Below, piece by piece: positions 32,806-42,049 of a stretch of 64,000 nucleotides of DNA. Under the pieces are notes generated by a model that saw nothing but the letters and a program-made list of their open reading frames with translations, ran no database searches and was not told the DNA's origin. The position numbers and the translations under genes were made by a program. The stretch is taken from contig DIGJ01000010.1 of NCBI GenBank assembly GCA_002419585.1, forward strand, positions 62,001 to 126,000, given 5' to 3'. This DNA is from Lachnoclostridium sp. UBA5725. Its GTDB lineage: Bacteria; Bacillota; Clostridia; Lachnospirales; Lachnospiraceae. Within the stretch, counting starts at the first letter, position 1, and every line of letters starts with the position of its first letter.

Positions 32806-33747
32806 TTAATAATCACTATCCTCATCATCAGATACGGATGCTGTTATGTTTACAGTTAAAGTACCTAAATCAAGATTTGCTGTTTTATCAAAAACCTTAA
32901 TCAGTACAGTACCTTCTTTTGTAAGAGAATGGTAGCTGTAATACCATGTCGTGTCATCATCATAATAAGATCTCTCAATAAGAGCGGTAGCCTCTTTGCC
33001 AGCAGCATCTGTTTCGGTTACTTCTAAGACATGAGATTCTGCATTGGTTAAAAACTCATAAAGATCTAAGTAATCATCCGTACCTATTTCGATAGGAGCA
33101 CTAGTATCTAATGCAGGAGCACTAACCGTAACTTTGACATTACCAAGATTACGTGTTGTTCCTTTATAGGTTTCTGTAATGGCTACATCAACAACACCGG
33201 CTTTTTTTGCATTTAATATAATACCTTCTTTATCCACTTCAAGCGTTTCTGGATCCGAGGAAGTGCATTCGTAAGTTGCTTTTTCGTTTCGATATTCAAC
33301 AAAGTAACCAACACTATATTGATACTCTGGAACACCAATGGAGCAGGTATAGGTTGAATCTTTATATAAGGAAGCTGCTTTTACTTTCACTTTTACGGTT
33401 CCAACTTTGGTTGTTTTTTTGTTAAGAGTCTGCTTAACCGTAATGGTAGCAGATCCTGTTTTTAATCCTTTAACAGTAGCATAGGATCCTTTTCCAGAAA
33501 CAGTAACTGTTTTGGTATCGCTGGATGTATAGGTGTATTTTGCTTTTGCTTTTGTACCTTCAAGGGAAATATATTCGGTTGTTCCTTGAACGCCAACCGT
33601 TAGCTTCTTTGTCCAATCGGCTATGGTTGTTTTTGTAGCGGCACTTGCTGTTGCTAGTGTTGAAACGCAAGGAAGTAGTCCAAGAATGGATGGAATAATC
33701 ATTGCTGCACATAAGAAAAGTGCAATTCTTTTTTTGAATGTCTTCAT
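32806..33747 (-). CDS. secreted protein with Big2-like Ig domains
   Basis: A 313-residue exported protein. The signal peptide ends near TASAA (residue ~38). Two bacterial Ig-like (Big_2-type) domains follow: residues ~40-125 with TYTSSDTKTVTV and GLKTGSATITVKQT, and ~130-210 with ECTSSDPETLEVDKEG and KKAGVVDVAITET. A third beta-rich domain (~215-305) is less typical, and the end is acidic (DDEDSDY). There is no anchor motif, so it may be released or held non-covalently. The acidic tail may bind cations. It is followed by a strong terminator and is thus monocistronic. Confidence 0.8.
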   Translation of the reverse strand: MKTFKKRIALFLCAAMIIPSILGLLPCVSTLATASAATKTTIADWTKKLTVGVQGTTEYISLEGTKAKAKYTYTSSDTKTVTVSGKGSYATVKGLKTGSATITVKQTLNKKTTKVGTVKVKVKAASLYKDSTYTCSIGVPEYQYSVGYFVEYRNEKATYECTSSDPETLEVDKEGIILNAKKAGVVDVAITETYKGTTRNLGNVKVTVSAPALDTSAPIEIGTDDYLDLYEFLTNAESHVLEVTETDAAGKEATALIERSYYDDDTTWYYSYHSLTKEGTVLIKVFDKTANLDLGTLTVNITASVSDDEDSDY

Positions 33748-33803
33748 ATGTAGTCCTCCTGTGTGGTTTGGGCTGCGTATTAGAGGCAGCGTATGTAATT
33801 TGT

Positions 33804-33831
33804 TTTATATAGGTTAACATACCTATATAAA
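33804..33831. repeat. perfect inverted repeat upstream of the Big2-like gene
   Basis: TTTATATAGGT (33804-33814) and ACCTATATAAA (33821-33831) flank TAACAT. It lies ~57-84 bp before the minus-strand start at 33747, where an operator or overlapping promoter could sit. The inner GGTTAACATACC is itself nearly palindromic. Confidence 0.55.
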
Positions 33832-33933
33832 GTTTTCAAGATAATGAATTCATGAATTTAGAAATATTTTTTTGTAATTACCAAGATAAAGTAAACTATC
33901 TGTAGAATATGTAGGAAATACAATTAATTCTAA

Positions 33934-33961
33934 TTGACTAATTAGCTATTTATGCTATAAT
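33934..33961 (+). promoter_or_regulatory. promoter of the alpha-galactosidase operon
   Basis: TTGACT (33934-33939) and TATAAT (33956-33961) are 16 bp apart, and TG at 33953-33954 gives an extended -10. No catabolite-responsive element of the usual TGWAANCGNTNWCA form was found nearby. Confidence 0.8.
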
Positions 33962-34015
33962 AAAACTATAAAAACCAAAATAGTTTTAAGAAGTTAATGG
34001 TTAGGAGGAAGTAAA

Positions 34016-36385
34016 ATGATCACATTTAGAAATGAAGTATTTCATCTTGCAACAAAGAATATTTCCTATTTAATTGGAATAAGAGAGGCTGTCTATCTTG
34101 AAAATCTTTATTTTGGAAAGCGAATAAAAATGCAAAAATCCTCTGAACCACTAAAAGAGAAATTTGCAAGTGGATATGGAAACAGTATCGTGACACCACA
34201 AAATACAAGTGTTACGTTGGATAATATATGTTTAGAATACTCGTTTTCTGGTATGGGGGATTTTCGTATGAGTCCATTGGAACTAAATATGCCGGATGGG
34301 AGTTTTTCAACCCGTTTTTATTATCAAGACTATGAGGTGTATGAAGGGATTTATAAGGAAAGTCTAGAAACACGGATGCCACATGCAAGAAAAGAGAATG
34401 TAAAAGATCCCGATGAAGTAGTACAGACATTGGAAATCCGCTTGTTTGACCGACTCTTCCATATTCAATTAACTTTAGTCTATACGATATTTGAAGAGAG
34501 CGATGTTATAACAAGGCGCTGTGTAGTAAATAACCAGGGCAGTGAAACAATATCGATACATAAAGTTATGAGCTTACAGTTAGACTTGCCAGAATGTAAT
34601 TATTCTTTGGATACATTTGATGGACATTGGGCGAGAGAGCGTCATGTTCATAAGAAAGAGTTGATGTCAGGCATTTATATCAATGATTCCAATACTGGAG
34701 CCAGTTCAAATCGCCACAATCCTTTGATTGTCTTGGAAAAAGAAGATTGCACTGAATGGAGTGGTGATTGCATCGGCGTGAACCTGATTTATTCCGGAAA
34801 TCATTATGAAGCGCTCGAGGTATCTCCACATGGCAAACTTCGAATTCAAACGGGAATCAATCCGTATCATTTTTGCTGGAAGTTAGAGTCGAATCAAAGT
34901 TTTTATACACCCGAAGCAGTGCTTACCTTTAGTAGTAAAGGTAAGAATGATCTGTCAGGAATTTTTCACCAATTCATTCAAAATCATATCGTTTCTCCCA
35001 AATGGGCGTATAAGGAAAGACCGATTCTGATTAATAACTGGGAAGCAACTTATTTTGATTTTAGTGAAAATAAATTACTCAAGCTCGCAAAAGAAGCAAA
35101 TGAGTTAGGGATTGAACTGTTTGTTCTAGATGATGGCTGGTTTGGAGACCGAAACGATGATACCTCATCTTTGGGTGACTGGTTCGTAAATGAAAAGAAA
35201 CTAGGAGGTAGTCTTTTAAGTCTTGCAGGAAAGATAAATAAACTGGGAATGCAGTTTGGTATCTGGATGGAACCAGAAATGATAAGTGAGAAAAGTCGCT
35301 TGTTTGAAGCACATCCAGACTGGGCAGTAAAAATACCAAACAGGGAAACCTACCTTGGAAGAAACCAAATGGTACTTGATTACACAAAAAAAGAAGTAAG
35401 AGAATACATTGTTTCAGCAATCAAGAATGTACTTCAAAGTGCAAATATTGAGTATGTGAAATGGGATATGAATCGTCCAATGGCCGAAGGATATTCGCAG
35501 ACACTGGATGTGCAAGGTGAATTTTATCATCGCTATATTCTTTCTTTATATGAAGTACTTGGGCAAATTACAGAAAGCTTTCCTGATATTTTGTTTGAAA
35601 GCTGTTCGGCTGGTGGAAATCGTTTTGACCTTGGAATGCTCTACTATATGCCGCAGACATGGACCTCAGATAATACAGATGCAAATGAACGAATAAAGAT
35701 TCAGGAAGGCACAAGTTTCGGGTATCCACTTAGTACGATGGGAGCTCACGTAAGCGCCGTTCCAAACCATCAAACACTTCGAAACGTTAATTTAGAAACA
35801 AGATTTCAAGTGGCTTGTTTTGGGCTTTTGGGTTATGAACTTGATCTAACCAAACTAAATCAGTCGGAGAAAAAAGTAATTAAAAACCAAGTGGCATACT
35901 ACAAAGCACATCGTAAACTATTTCAATTTGGTGATTTCTATCGGAATCGAATGCACAATGAATCTGTTTTGTGGCAGGTGGTGTCCGTTGATAAAAAACA
36001 AGGTATCGCGCTGTTGTATCAGCAACTTGCAAAACCAAATACCTCCTGTGACATATTAAAGCTGGTGAAATTGGAGGAAGATTGCTTATATGAAGTTGAA
36101 GCAAGAAAACAATCGATTTCCATAAAGCAGTTTGGCTCACTAGTAAATCAGGTTTCTCCTGTTGCAATAACAGAAGGCGGTATTCTTCAGTCTGTGGTAG
36201 ATAAAGTATATATGCTGGAGAGTGAAGTAGAAGCGTATGAAGCATATGGAGATCTTTTGCTACATGCAGGAATAAAACTCAAACAACAGTTTATTGGTAC
36301 AGGATACGATGAGAATACGCGTGTAATGGGTGATTTTTCTTCTCGCCTATATAATATAAAAATGGTAGAAGAGATAGAGGAGTAA
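34016..36385 (+). CDS. alpha-galactosidase (GH36)
   Basis: A 789-residue cytosolic glycoside hydrolase that removes terminal alpha-1,6-galactose from melibiose, raffinose-family sugars or galactomannan fragments. After an N-terminal beta-supersandwich (~1-320), the (beta/alpha)8 barrel has NNWEATYFDF, FVLDDGWFG and GIWMEPEM. The nucleophile is Asp484 in KWDMNR and the acid/base is Asp552 in TSDNTDANER, both intact. It is somewhat longer than the typical ~730 residues. It starts after a TAGGAGGAAG site and is the first gene of an operon with a GT-B-like protein (3-bp gap) and a GPH-family transporter. Uptake of an intact alpha-galactoside followed by hydrolysis inside the cell is the simplest reading. 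Confidence 0.93.
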   Translation: MITFRNEVFHLATKNISYLIGIREAVYLENLYFGKRIKMQKSSEPLKEKFASGYGNSIVTPQNTSVTLDNICLEYSFSGMGDFRMSPLELNMPDGSFSTRFYYQDYEVYEGIYKESLETRMPHARKENVKDPDEVVQTLEIRLFDRLFHIQLTLVYTIFEESDVITRRCVVNNQGSETISIHKVMSLQLDLPECNYSLDTFDGHWARERHVHKKELMSGIYINDSNTGASSNRHNPLIVLEKEDCTEWSGDCIGVNLIYSGNHYEALEVSPHGKLRIQTGINPYHFCWKLESNQSFYTPEAVLTFSSKGKNDLSGIFHQFIQNHIVSPKWAYKERPILINNWEATYFDFSENKLLKLAKEANELGIELFVLDDGWFGDRNDDTSSLGDWFVNEKKLGGSLLSLAGKINKLGMQFGIWMEPEMISEKSRLFEAHPDWAVKIPNRETYLGRNQMVLDYTKKEVREYIVSAIKNVLQSANIEYVKWDMNRPMAEGYSQTLDVQGEFYHRYILSLYEVLGQITESFPDILFESCSAGGNRFDLGMLYYMPQTWTSDNTDANERIKIQEGTSFGYPLSTMGAHVSAVPNHQTLRNVNLETRFQVACFGLLGYELDLTKLNQSEKKVIKNQVAYYKAHRKLFQFGDFYRNRMHNESVLWQVVSVDKKQGIALLYQQLAKPNTSCDILKLVKLEEDCLYEVEARKQSISIKQFGSLVNQVSPVAITEGGILQSVVDKVYMLESEVEAYEAYGDLLLHAGIKLKQQFIGTGYDENTRVMGDFSSRLYNIKMVEEIEE

Positions 36386-36388
36386 ATA

Positions 36389-37873
36389 ATGACGGATAAA
36401 AGCAGTACAATATTTGGAAATAAAATGCCAAAAAAAGTAATCAAAAAAACCGAAAAATCAAAGAAAAGATTCATGAAAAAATTTGGAGATGATCAAAACA
36501 AAAACTACCCAATCCAGATTGAAACGAATGAAAGTATTGGCGATTTGCTAGGGGTAGAAAATTTCGTAATCAATGAAAGTTGTGTTCAGGATGAAAATCT
36601 TATTCAAAACGAAAATAATAAATCATTTGATTTGGAGAAAGGCCTGATTGTAGGAAATATCCGAATGGGATTTGGTCATTACCGTATTTCGATGGCAATT
36701 GCTTCTGCTGCCCACGCTCTAGGATACACGCCCTATTGGATGGATCTAAATTCTTATAAAAACACAACAGGTGGAAAAGTAATTAATGCACAAAATGAGA
36801 TGTATTCCTTTGGTTCTCGTTTATCAGGGAAGAGTAAGTTATTCAATAAATTTGTCTGGGAACCAGTGAACTATGAAGGGTTTCGAAAAATATCCTACAA
36901 TGCAGCAGATCAAAAAAATGCAGAACTTATGACCAGTGTATTTAAAACAATTCCAAAGGATATGCCTTTTGTTGCAACTCATGTGTGGCCTGCACAGGCA
37001 GCAATTCACGCAGGAATGACGAAGGTAGTAAATGCCATTCCAGATAACTGGCCGATGGCACTTCACTTATCAGAGGGAAGCCTGCATACCGTTCAAACCC
37101 ATTCTTCTTATCTTGGATACCGTATACTAAATGGTATGAATAAAAAGGAAGTTCTTCAACCCATGAAGAAGGAAGATATTGCATACACAGGGCATTATAT
37201 TGATCATGAGCTAGTTTCTAATATCACAAAAGACTGTGATGCAAGAATCAAGCGTGCCACGACAGGGAAACCAATTCGCTTTTTATTAACCATTGGTGGA
37301 GCAGGAGCGCAAAAGGAAATTTTTGCTAGCATTATATCCTATCTGCTGCCTTTTATTGAACAAAAAAAGGCAGTGCTTTACATAAATGTTGGTGATTATA
37401 AAAATGTATGGGATGAGTTAACAAAAGAAATTCAGGAACTTTCAAAGGCACATACCTATTTTGATGATTGGAAGAAAACTCGTGACTTCACCAATCAAGC
37501 GATTGAGAATGAAGTAGAAGGAATTTATGCATTCCATCATTCAAATATTTTTGAAGCAGTTTATGCAACAAATCTATTAATGAGAAGTACCGATGTATTG
37601 GTAACAAAACCAAGTGAATTAGCATTTTATCCAATCCCAAAATTATTTATCAAACGTGTCGGAGGTCATGAAATGTGGGGAGCCATTCATTCTGCAGAAA
37701 TTGGGGATGGTACCTTGGAATGCCAGGATATACCACATACATTACAAATGCTGGAGTTGTTTATTAAGGATAAAGATGTCTTGATCTCCATGTGTGAAAA
37801 TATAAAGAAAAATAATGAAAATGAGATATACAGCGGAGCTTATAAGGTAGTTGAACTTGCAGTAAAACGTTAG
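36389..37873 (+). CDS. uncharacterised GT-B-like protein in the alpha-galactoside operon
   Basis: A 494-residue protein with a Lys-rich, low-complexity N-terminus (~1-70) and a GT-B-like body. GNIRMGFGHYRISMAIASAA resembles the first loop of MurG/MGDG-synthase-type (GT28-like) folds, and FLLTIGGAGAQKE resembles the GGxGAQ start of the second Rossmann domain; TKPSELAFYPIPKLFIKRVG would contact a nucleotide or sugar phosphate. No signal peptide is present. I recognise the fold but not a characterised family. It begins three bases after the galactosidase and 20 bp before the transporter, so it should act on the same sugar: as phosphorylase, transferase or regulator is undecided. Confidence 0.75.
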   Translation: MTDKSSTIFGNKMPKKVIKKTEKSKKRFMKKFGDDQNKNYPIQIETNESIGDLLGVENFVINESCVQDENLIQNENNKSFDLEKGLIVGNIRMGFGHYRISMAIASAAHALGYTPYWMDLNSYKNTTGGKVINAQNEMYSFGSRLSGKSKLFNKFVWEPVNYEGFRKISYNAADQKNAELMTSVFKTIPKDMPFVATHVWPAQAAIHAGMTKVVNAIPDNWPMALHLSEGSLHTVQTHSSYLGYRILNGMNKKEVLQPMKKEDIAYTGHYIDHELVSNITKDCDARIKRATTGKPIRFLLTIGGAGAQKEIFASIISYLLPFIEQKKAVLYINVGDYKNVWDELTKEIQELSKAHTYFDDWKKTRDFTNQAIENEVEGIYAFHHSNIFEAVYATNLLMRSTDVLVTKPSELAFYPIPKLFIKRVGGHEMWGAIHSAEIGDGTLECQDIPHTLQMLELFIKDKDVLISMCENIKKNNENEIYSGAYKVVELAVKR

Positions 37874-37893
37874 AGGAAAAATGGAGGAAAGTT

Positions 37894-39246
37894 ATGAAAA
37901 AACTATCAATGGGAAAGATGTGGTTATTTGCAATTGGCCAATTCGGTTGGGCAATGTTATCTGGATTAATATCAAACTGGCTGGTTTATTTTTATCAGCC
38001 AGATCAGGCGGCTAAGCAGGCTGGACAGACAATTTTTATTCCACAGGGCTTAGTTATTCTTGGAGTTATTACCGTGATTGGATCAATTACAGCAGTAGGA
38101 AGAATTTTTGATGCATTTACCGATCCTTGGATCGCATCTTTATCGGATCGCTGCAAATCAAAAAATGGACGCAGAATCCCATTCTTAAGAGGAGCAGCTA
38201 TACCATTGGCGGCTTCTACCGTACTTGTGTTTTTTGCACCTGTTAATTCGACAAGTTGGTTAAATGCAGCGTGGTTATTTGTATTTGTTATGATTTACTA
38301 TTTTGCAATTACAGCGTATTGCACTCCTTATACTGCATTGATTCCAGAACTTGGGCATACCCAAGAGGAGCGCCTTAATATTTCAACGAGTATTTCCTTA
38401 ACCTTTATCATCGGAACCGCAGTAGCTTATGCGGCACCTGTTGTTTGGGGGATATTAGAAGCACCACTTGGAAGAGTAACGGCAATGCGTACAACTTTTA
38501 TTGTTTTTGCTGTTATTGCTTTGGTTTGTTTGCTAATTCCTGCTTATTTTATTAATGAAAAAGACTATGTAAAAGCAGCGCCAGTAGAAGGAACAGCAAT
38601 CTCCTCATTAGTAAAAACATTCAAAAATAAGAATTTTCGTATTTTTGTTGGTTCTGATATTTTGTATTTTATTGCGCTAACCATGTTTCAGACGGGGCTG
38701 CCTTTCTTTGTAACTTCATTACTTCACTTGGAAGAAACTATGTCAACTTTATACTTTGTAGCTATGACAGCGCTATCCTTGGTGTTTTACCTGCCAATCA
38801 ATATGATATCAAAAAAAATAGGGAAAAAGAAATTGGTACTACTTGCTTTTTGTATGTTTGCTCTAGCATATTTATTCACCGCATTTTTTGGGAACTCATT
38901 ACCAATCGAACCAACCGTTCAAGGATTTATTTTAGTTGCGATTGCAGCGCTTCCGATGGCCATTTTTGGAATTTTACCACAAGCTATTGTTGCGGATATT
39001 TCCCAAAGTGATGCTATAGTTACTGGAGAAAATAGAGAAGGAATGTTCTATGCAGCGCGTACCTTCGCATTTAAATTAGGACAAAGTCTTTCCATGCTTA
39101 TCTTTACCGCAGTTGCTACAATAGGTTCTTCTAATGGTAGTGGGTATCGAGTGGTAGCAATCATTGCATGTGCATTTTGTGCATTAGGAGGAATCGTTTT
39201 GTTTTTCTATAACGAGAAAGAAGTGAATGCCAAGATTCAAGGATAA
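37894..39246 (+). CDS. GPH-family (MelB-like) sugar:cation symporter
   Basis: A 450-residue MFS-type protein with 12 predicted helices. The N-terminal GRIFDAFTDPWIASLSDRCK with GRRIPFL is the GPH family signature (cation-site Asp in helix II and the conserved loop 2-3). MelB-type members import melibiose or other galactosides with Na+, Li+ or H+. Position after an alpha-galactosidase gene supports galactoside uptake. The ribosome site is TGGAGGAAAG. It is the last gene of the operon and is followed by a long family II hairpin. Confidence 0.9.
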   Translation: MKKLSMGKMWLFAIGQFGWAMLSGLISNWLVYFYQPDQAAKQAGQTIFIPQGLVILGVITVIGSITAVGRIFDAFTDPWIASLSDRCKSKNGRRIPFLRGAAIPLAASTVLVFFAPVNSTSWLNAAWLFVFVMIYYFAITAYCTPYTALIPELGHTQEERLNISTSISLTFIIGTAVAYAAPVVWGILEAPLGRVTAMRTTFIVFAVIALVCLLIPAYFINEKDYVKAAPVEGTAISSLVKTFKNKNFRIFVGSDILYFIALTMFQTGLPFFVTSLLHLEETMSTLYFVAMTALSLVFYLPINMISKKIGKKKLVLLAFCMFALAYLFTAFFGNSLPIEPTVQGFILVAIAALPMAIFGILPQAIVADISQSDAIVTGENREGMFYAARTFAFKLGQSLSMLIFTAVATIGSSNGSGYRVVAIIACAFCALGGIVLFFYNEKEVNAKIQG

Positions 39247-39270
39247 AACAACGTTTGTCTGTAGTAAATT

Positions 39271-39407
39271 AGTTTTTGATGAAGATTTTTGAGCAAACCA
39301 GAAAAGGGCTTCCAAAACCTTAGTACGATTAAACATTTTATGTAGCTATAAAATAATCGTAAATAAGATTTTGGAAGCCCTTTCTGGTTTGCTAATCTTC
39401 AAAGACT
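39271..39407. repeat. family II structured repeat, copy 3 (inverted)
   Basis: AGCAAACCAGAAAAGGGCTT (39291 on) pairs with AAGCCCTTTCTGGTTTGCT-type sequence to 39392, extended outward by GATGAAGAT/ATCTTC. Read on the minus strand the centre contains TTTACGATTATTTTA and ACATAAAATG, the family II motif, but the apical ATGAA stem of copies 1 and 2 is missing. It lies between the convergent GPH transporter and EAL genes and may also end both transcripts. Confidence 0.72.
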
Positions 39408-39435
39408 AAATTTGCTGTACTTGCTTCATCTGGTT

Positions 39436-41337
39436 TTAATTTTGAATAAATTCCAGAAATGACTGCCAATTTAGTGGCTTACTATAGTAGTAGCCTTGAA
39501 TAAAGTCTATTTCCAATTTATTTAACATGTTTATATGCTCTATTGTCTCCGCGCCTTCTGCAATCACGGTCAGTCCCATTTCTTTTATCATTTTGGTATT
39601 GTTACGGTATAAAATGTAAGATTGCTCATTGTTTTCACAATTCCATAATAAATCTTTATCTAACTTAATGATATGAAACGGATAATCAATGAGTGTCTGG
39701 CTGTTTGAATAACCGCTTCCATAATCATCCATAGAAAAGGTAATACCAAGGTTGGAAAGCTGTTTCATCGTATCTAGAAGTTGTTGCTTTGATTCAATCA
39801 CGGCTGTTTCTGTAATTTCAAAGTTCAAAATTGTATAGGGAATCTGAAATTTTGTAATGGTCCTTTTGATGTTCTCGCATAGTGTAATATCCATACATTG
39901 TACAGCGGATAGGTTTATATGTATGATTTCGATTCCATATTCCCATAGTTTATTTTTTGAAATGAAGCAGCAGGACTTTTCCAAAACAATTTTACCAATT
40001 TGGTTAATAAGCCCTCGTTTTTCCGCAATCGGGATAAACTCGTCTGGAGGAATCGAACCTAGATAGGAATCATTGAGCCGGAGAAGTGCTTCGGCAGTAG
40101 TTACTTTTTTCGTTTTTGCACGAACAATTGGTTGAAAATAAACCTCAAAGGAATCCTTTTCAATAGCAGTTCGAAGTGCCTGCTCGATTGCTAACTCCCG
40201 CATAAAAAAATCAATGGTTTCTTTATTAATTTCAATATAAGAGTCGTAGCCATGCTCTTTTAGTGAAGAAAAAGCACTTTCTGTAATGGATAACACATCT
40301 TCTGTGGTTGATGCATATTCGCTCATTGTTGCTTTCCCAATCGATACTGAAATTTTAATTTCACTATCAAATAAGGTATGGCTCCTTGAAAAATGTTCTT
40401 GTAAGGAATGCACCACTTCATTGGAATGATCCGATACAATCAAAGCAAAACGATCACGATCAATACGAAATATTTTTTTTGATGTATAGGAATCCTGCAA
40501 AATTTTGGCTATTTTATTAATTAAGATTTCATACCCATCCATTCCAAAGTGTTGATTTATAAAATTTAAATTATTAATATCAACCAAGAGCAAATCAAAT
40601 GAGGACTGGTAGATCAGAAGTTCTTTGATGCATACAAGAAAGGCATTTCGTTCATACAATCCAGTCATTTTATCAATATAACTTTGAGGATTTTGAAAAG
40701 TTAAATACATGGTTAATGTGGATAAGGTAATAGCAAGACCGATAATTAAACAATCTAGATGAAACTGCTGAATAATAGCCATTATAATGATAAACAAGAT
40801 AATGAAGATCAGTATACGATATTGAAGTTGTGGCAAGTGATTTCGATAATGAATAAGAAACCGTATACTTACGCATAAAAAATAGAATGCAAACAAATAA
40901 AGCGTAAAGTGAAATTTTCCATGGCGAAACTGATAGGTATCGTCAAAATAATAGATTAAGTTGGTGATTGGTGAGAGTAACGTAAAGAAACAAGCGGGGA
41001 TAGCCGGAAATAGTAAGATGCAGATATTACGTTTATTCTTTGGAGAAATATAGCCTACCATAGAAAAGATATAGACGGTAAATAGAATACAAAGAAGCAT
41101 CTGGCATAGATAAAAAAGTGGATTTAGCAGTTGATTTATAATAGGAGGTACGCTTTGTGCATAGGAAATGGTATGACATGTAATAATATTCAAGCTAAGC
41201 GTACAAAAAGAATCTGCCAAAATAAAAGCAAACAATTTATTGCATAAATTAAACATATGTGCACTTGCATAATAAAAAGCCATAATTACTATTAAAAATA
41301 AAAGTGATACGAATTCTAAATCCATATTGTAACGCAA
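39436..41337 (-). CDS. membrane c-di-GMP phosphodiesterase with degenerate GGDEF and EAL domains
   Basis: A ~633-residue protein: seven or eight N-terminal membrane helices (~1-215), a degenerate GGDEF domain (RIDRDRF where RxGGDEF is expected) and a C-terminal EAL domain. In EAL all key residues are present: AEALLR, HINLSA, EITET, DDYGSG, KLDK, AEGAET and QGYYYSKP, so c-di-GMP hydrolysis is likely, and the GGDEF part is probably regulatory. A GGAGGT site fits the TTG at 41337 (eight bases) better than the ATG at 41325. The membrane part resembles the N-terminus of the hybrid kinase at 57.0 kb, suggesting a shared input module. It could lower c-di-GMP and so switch off PelD. Confidence 0.85.
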   Translation of the reverse strand: MRYNMDLEFVSLLFLIVIMAFYYASAHMFNLCNKLFAFILADSFCTLSLNIITCHTISYAQSVPPIINQLLNPLFYLCQMLLCILFTVYIFSMVGYISPKNKRNICILLFPAIPACFFTLLSPITNLIYYFDDTYQFRHGKFHFTLYLFAFYFLCVSIRFLIHYRNHLPQLQYRILIFIILFIIIMAIIQQFHLDCLIIGLAITLSTLTMYLTFQNPQSYIDKMTGLYERNAFLVCIKELLIYQSSFDLLLVDINNLNFINQHFGMDGYEILINKIAKILQDSYTSKKIFRIDRDRFALIVSDHSNEVVHSLQEHFSRSHTLFDSEIKISVSIGKATMSEYASTTEDVLSITESAFSSLKEHGYDSYIEINKETIDFFMRELAIEQALRTAIEKDSFEVYFQPIVRAKTKKVTTAEALLRLNDSYLGSIPPDEFIPIAEKRGLINQIGKIVLEKSCCFISKNKLWEYGIEIIHINLSAVQCMDITLCENIKRTITKFQIPYTILNFEITETAVIESKQQLLDTMKQLSNLGITFSMDDYGSGYSNSQTLIDYPFHIIKLDKDLLWNCENNEQSYILYRNNTKMIKEMGLTVIAEGAETIEHINMLNKLEIDFIQGYYYSKPLNWQSFLEFIQN

Positions 41338-41520
41338 CCCGTATACCTCCAAACTCGTATATTCAGTGCGAGTTTATTATAACGGATGATGAATAAGAAA
41401 TCAACCAAAAATTTACAAAAAATCCCAAGATTATCGAATATTTGACATTCATATTGTCTTGTAAACTATATGTTAGAATGTTAGAATGTTAGATGATAAA
41501 AAAGAAAAAGGAGAATGGAA

Positions 41521-41883
41521 ATGAAATTTAACTGGAAGAAATTTTTATGGATTGATAAACGTGTGCCAAAGAGATCGTATGTTTTAAGAACTCTTGTGGG
41601 CTTCTATCTAATTTATATTGTGTATCAAATAATAGCTGGTATGAAAGAACCAAATGTGACGAAACCTGCCATTGTGATTGTGGCAGCAATCATCTTGTCT
41701 TTCTTTTGTGTATTTTGCCTATTGTCAGGAGGCATAGGACTCTATACAAAAGAGTATAATGAGGCACAAGTTGATGAAGAGGATGAACGGAATGAAGAAG
41801 ATAAACCTAATGATGAAAAGGATGTAAATCCGGACATGATTGACGATATCCATCAAGAAATGCATAATAAGGATGAAAAATAA
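41521..41883 (+). CDS. small membrane protein with acidic tail
   Basis: A 120-residue protein with a basic N-terminus (NWKKFLWIDKRVPKRS), two membrane helices (~22-40 and ~52-75) and a highly acidic C-terminal tail (DEEDERNEEDKPNDEKD). No family is recognised. The ATG at 41521 is seven bases after AAGGAG; the ATG at 41515 is too close to it. Just upstream (41470-41492) the octamer TGTTAGAA is repeated nearly three times in tandem. It is likely monocistronic. Confidence 0.65.
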   Translation: MKFNWKKFLWIDKRVPKRSYVLRTLVGFYLIYIVYQIIAGMKEPNVTKPAIVIVAAIILSFFCVFCLLSGGIGLYTKEYNEAQVDEEDERNEEDKPNDEKDVNPDMIDDIHQEMHNKDEK

Positions 41884-42049
41884 ACGAAGGATTACCTGAC
41901 ATAAAGCAAGAAATATATGAAATTAATAAACAGAAAAGGATTTTCATGGTTCACAGTAGGATTTTCTATGTAATTTGCATAAACAGATTGCTATAATGTG
42001 CTTGTAACTGATAAATATGAACAAAATGTTTAAGGGAGGACATGTGAAC

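Noticed and set aside
39436..40760. Diguanylate cyclase activity of the EAL protein
   Set aside because: The GGDEF motif is replaced by RDRF-type sequence; only phosphodiesterase residues are intact.
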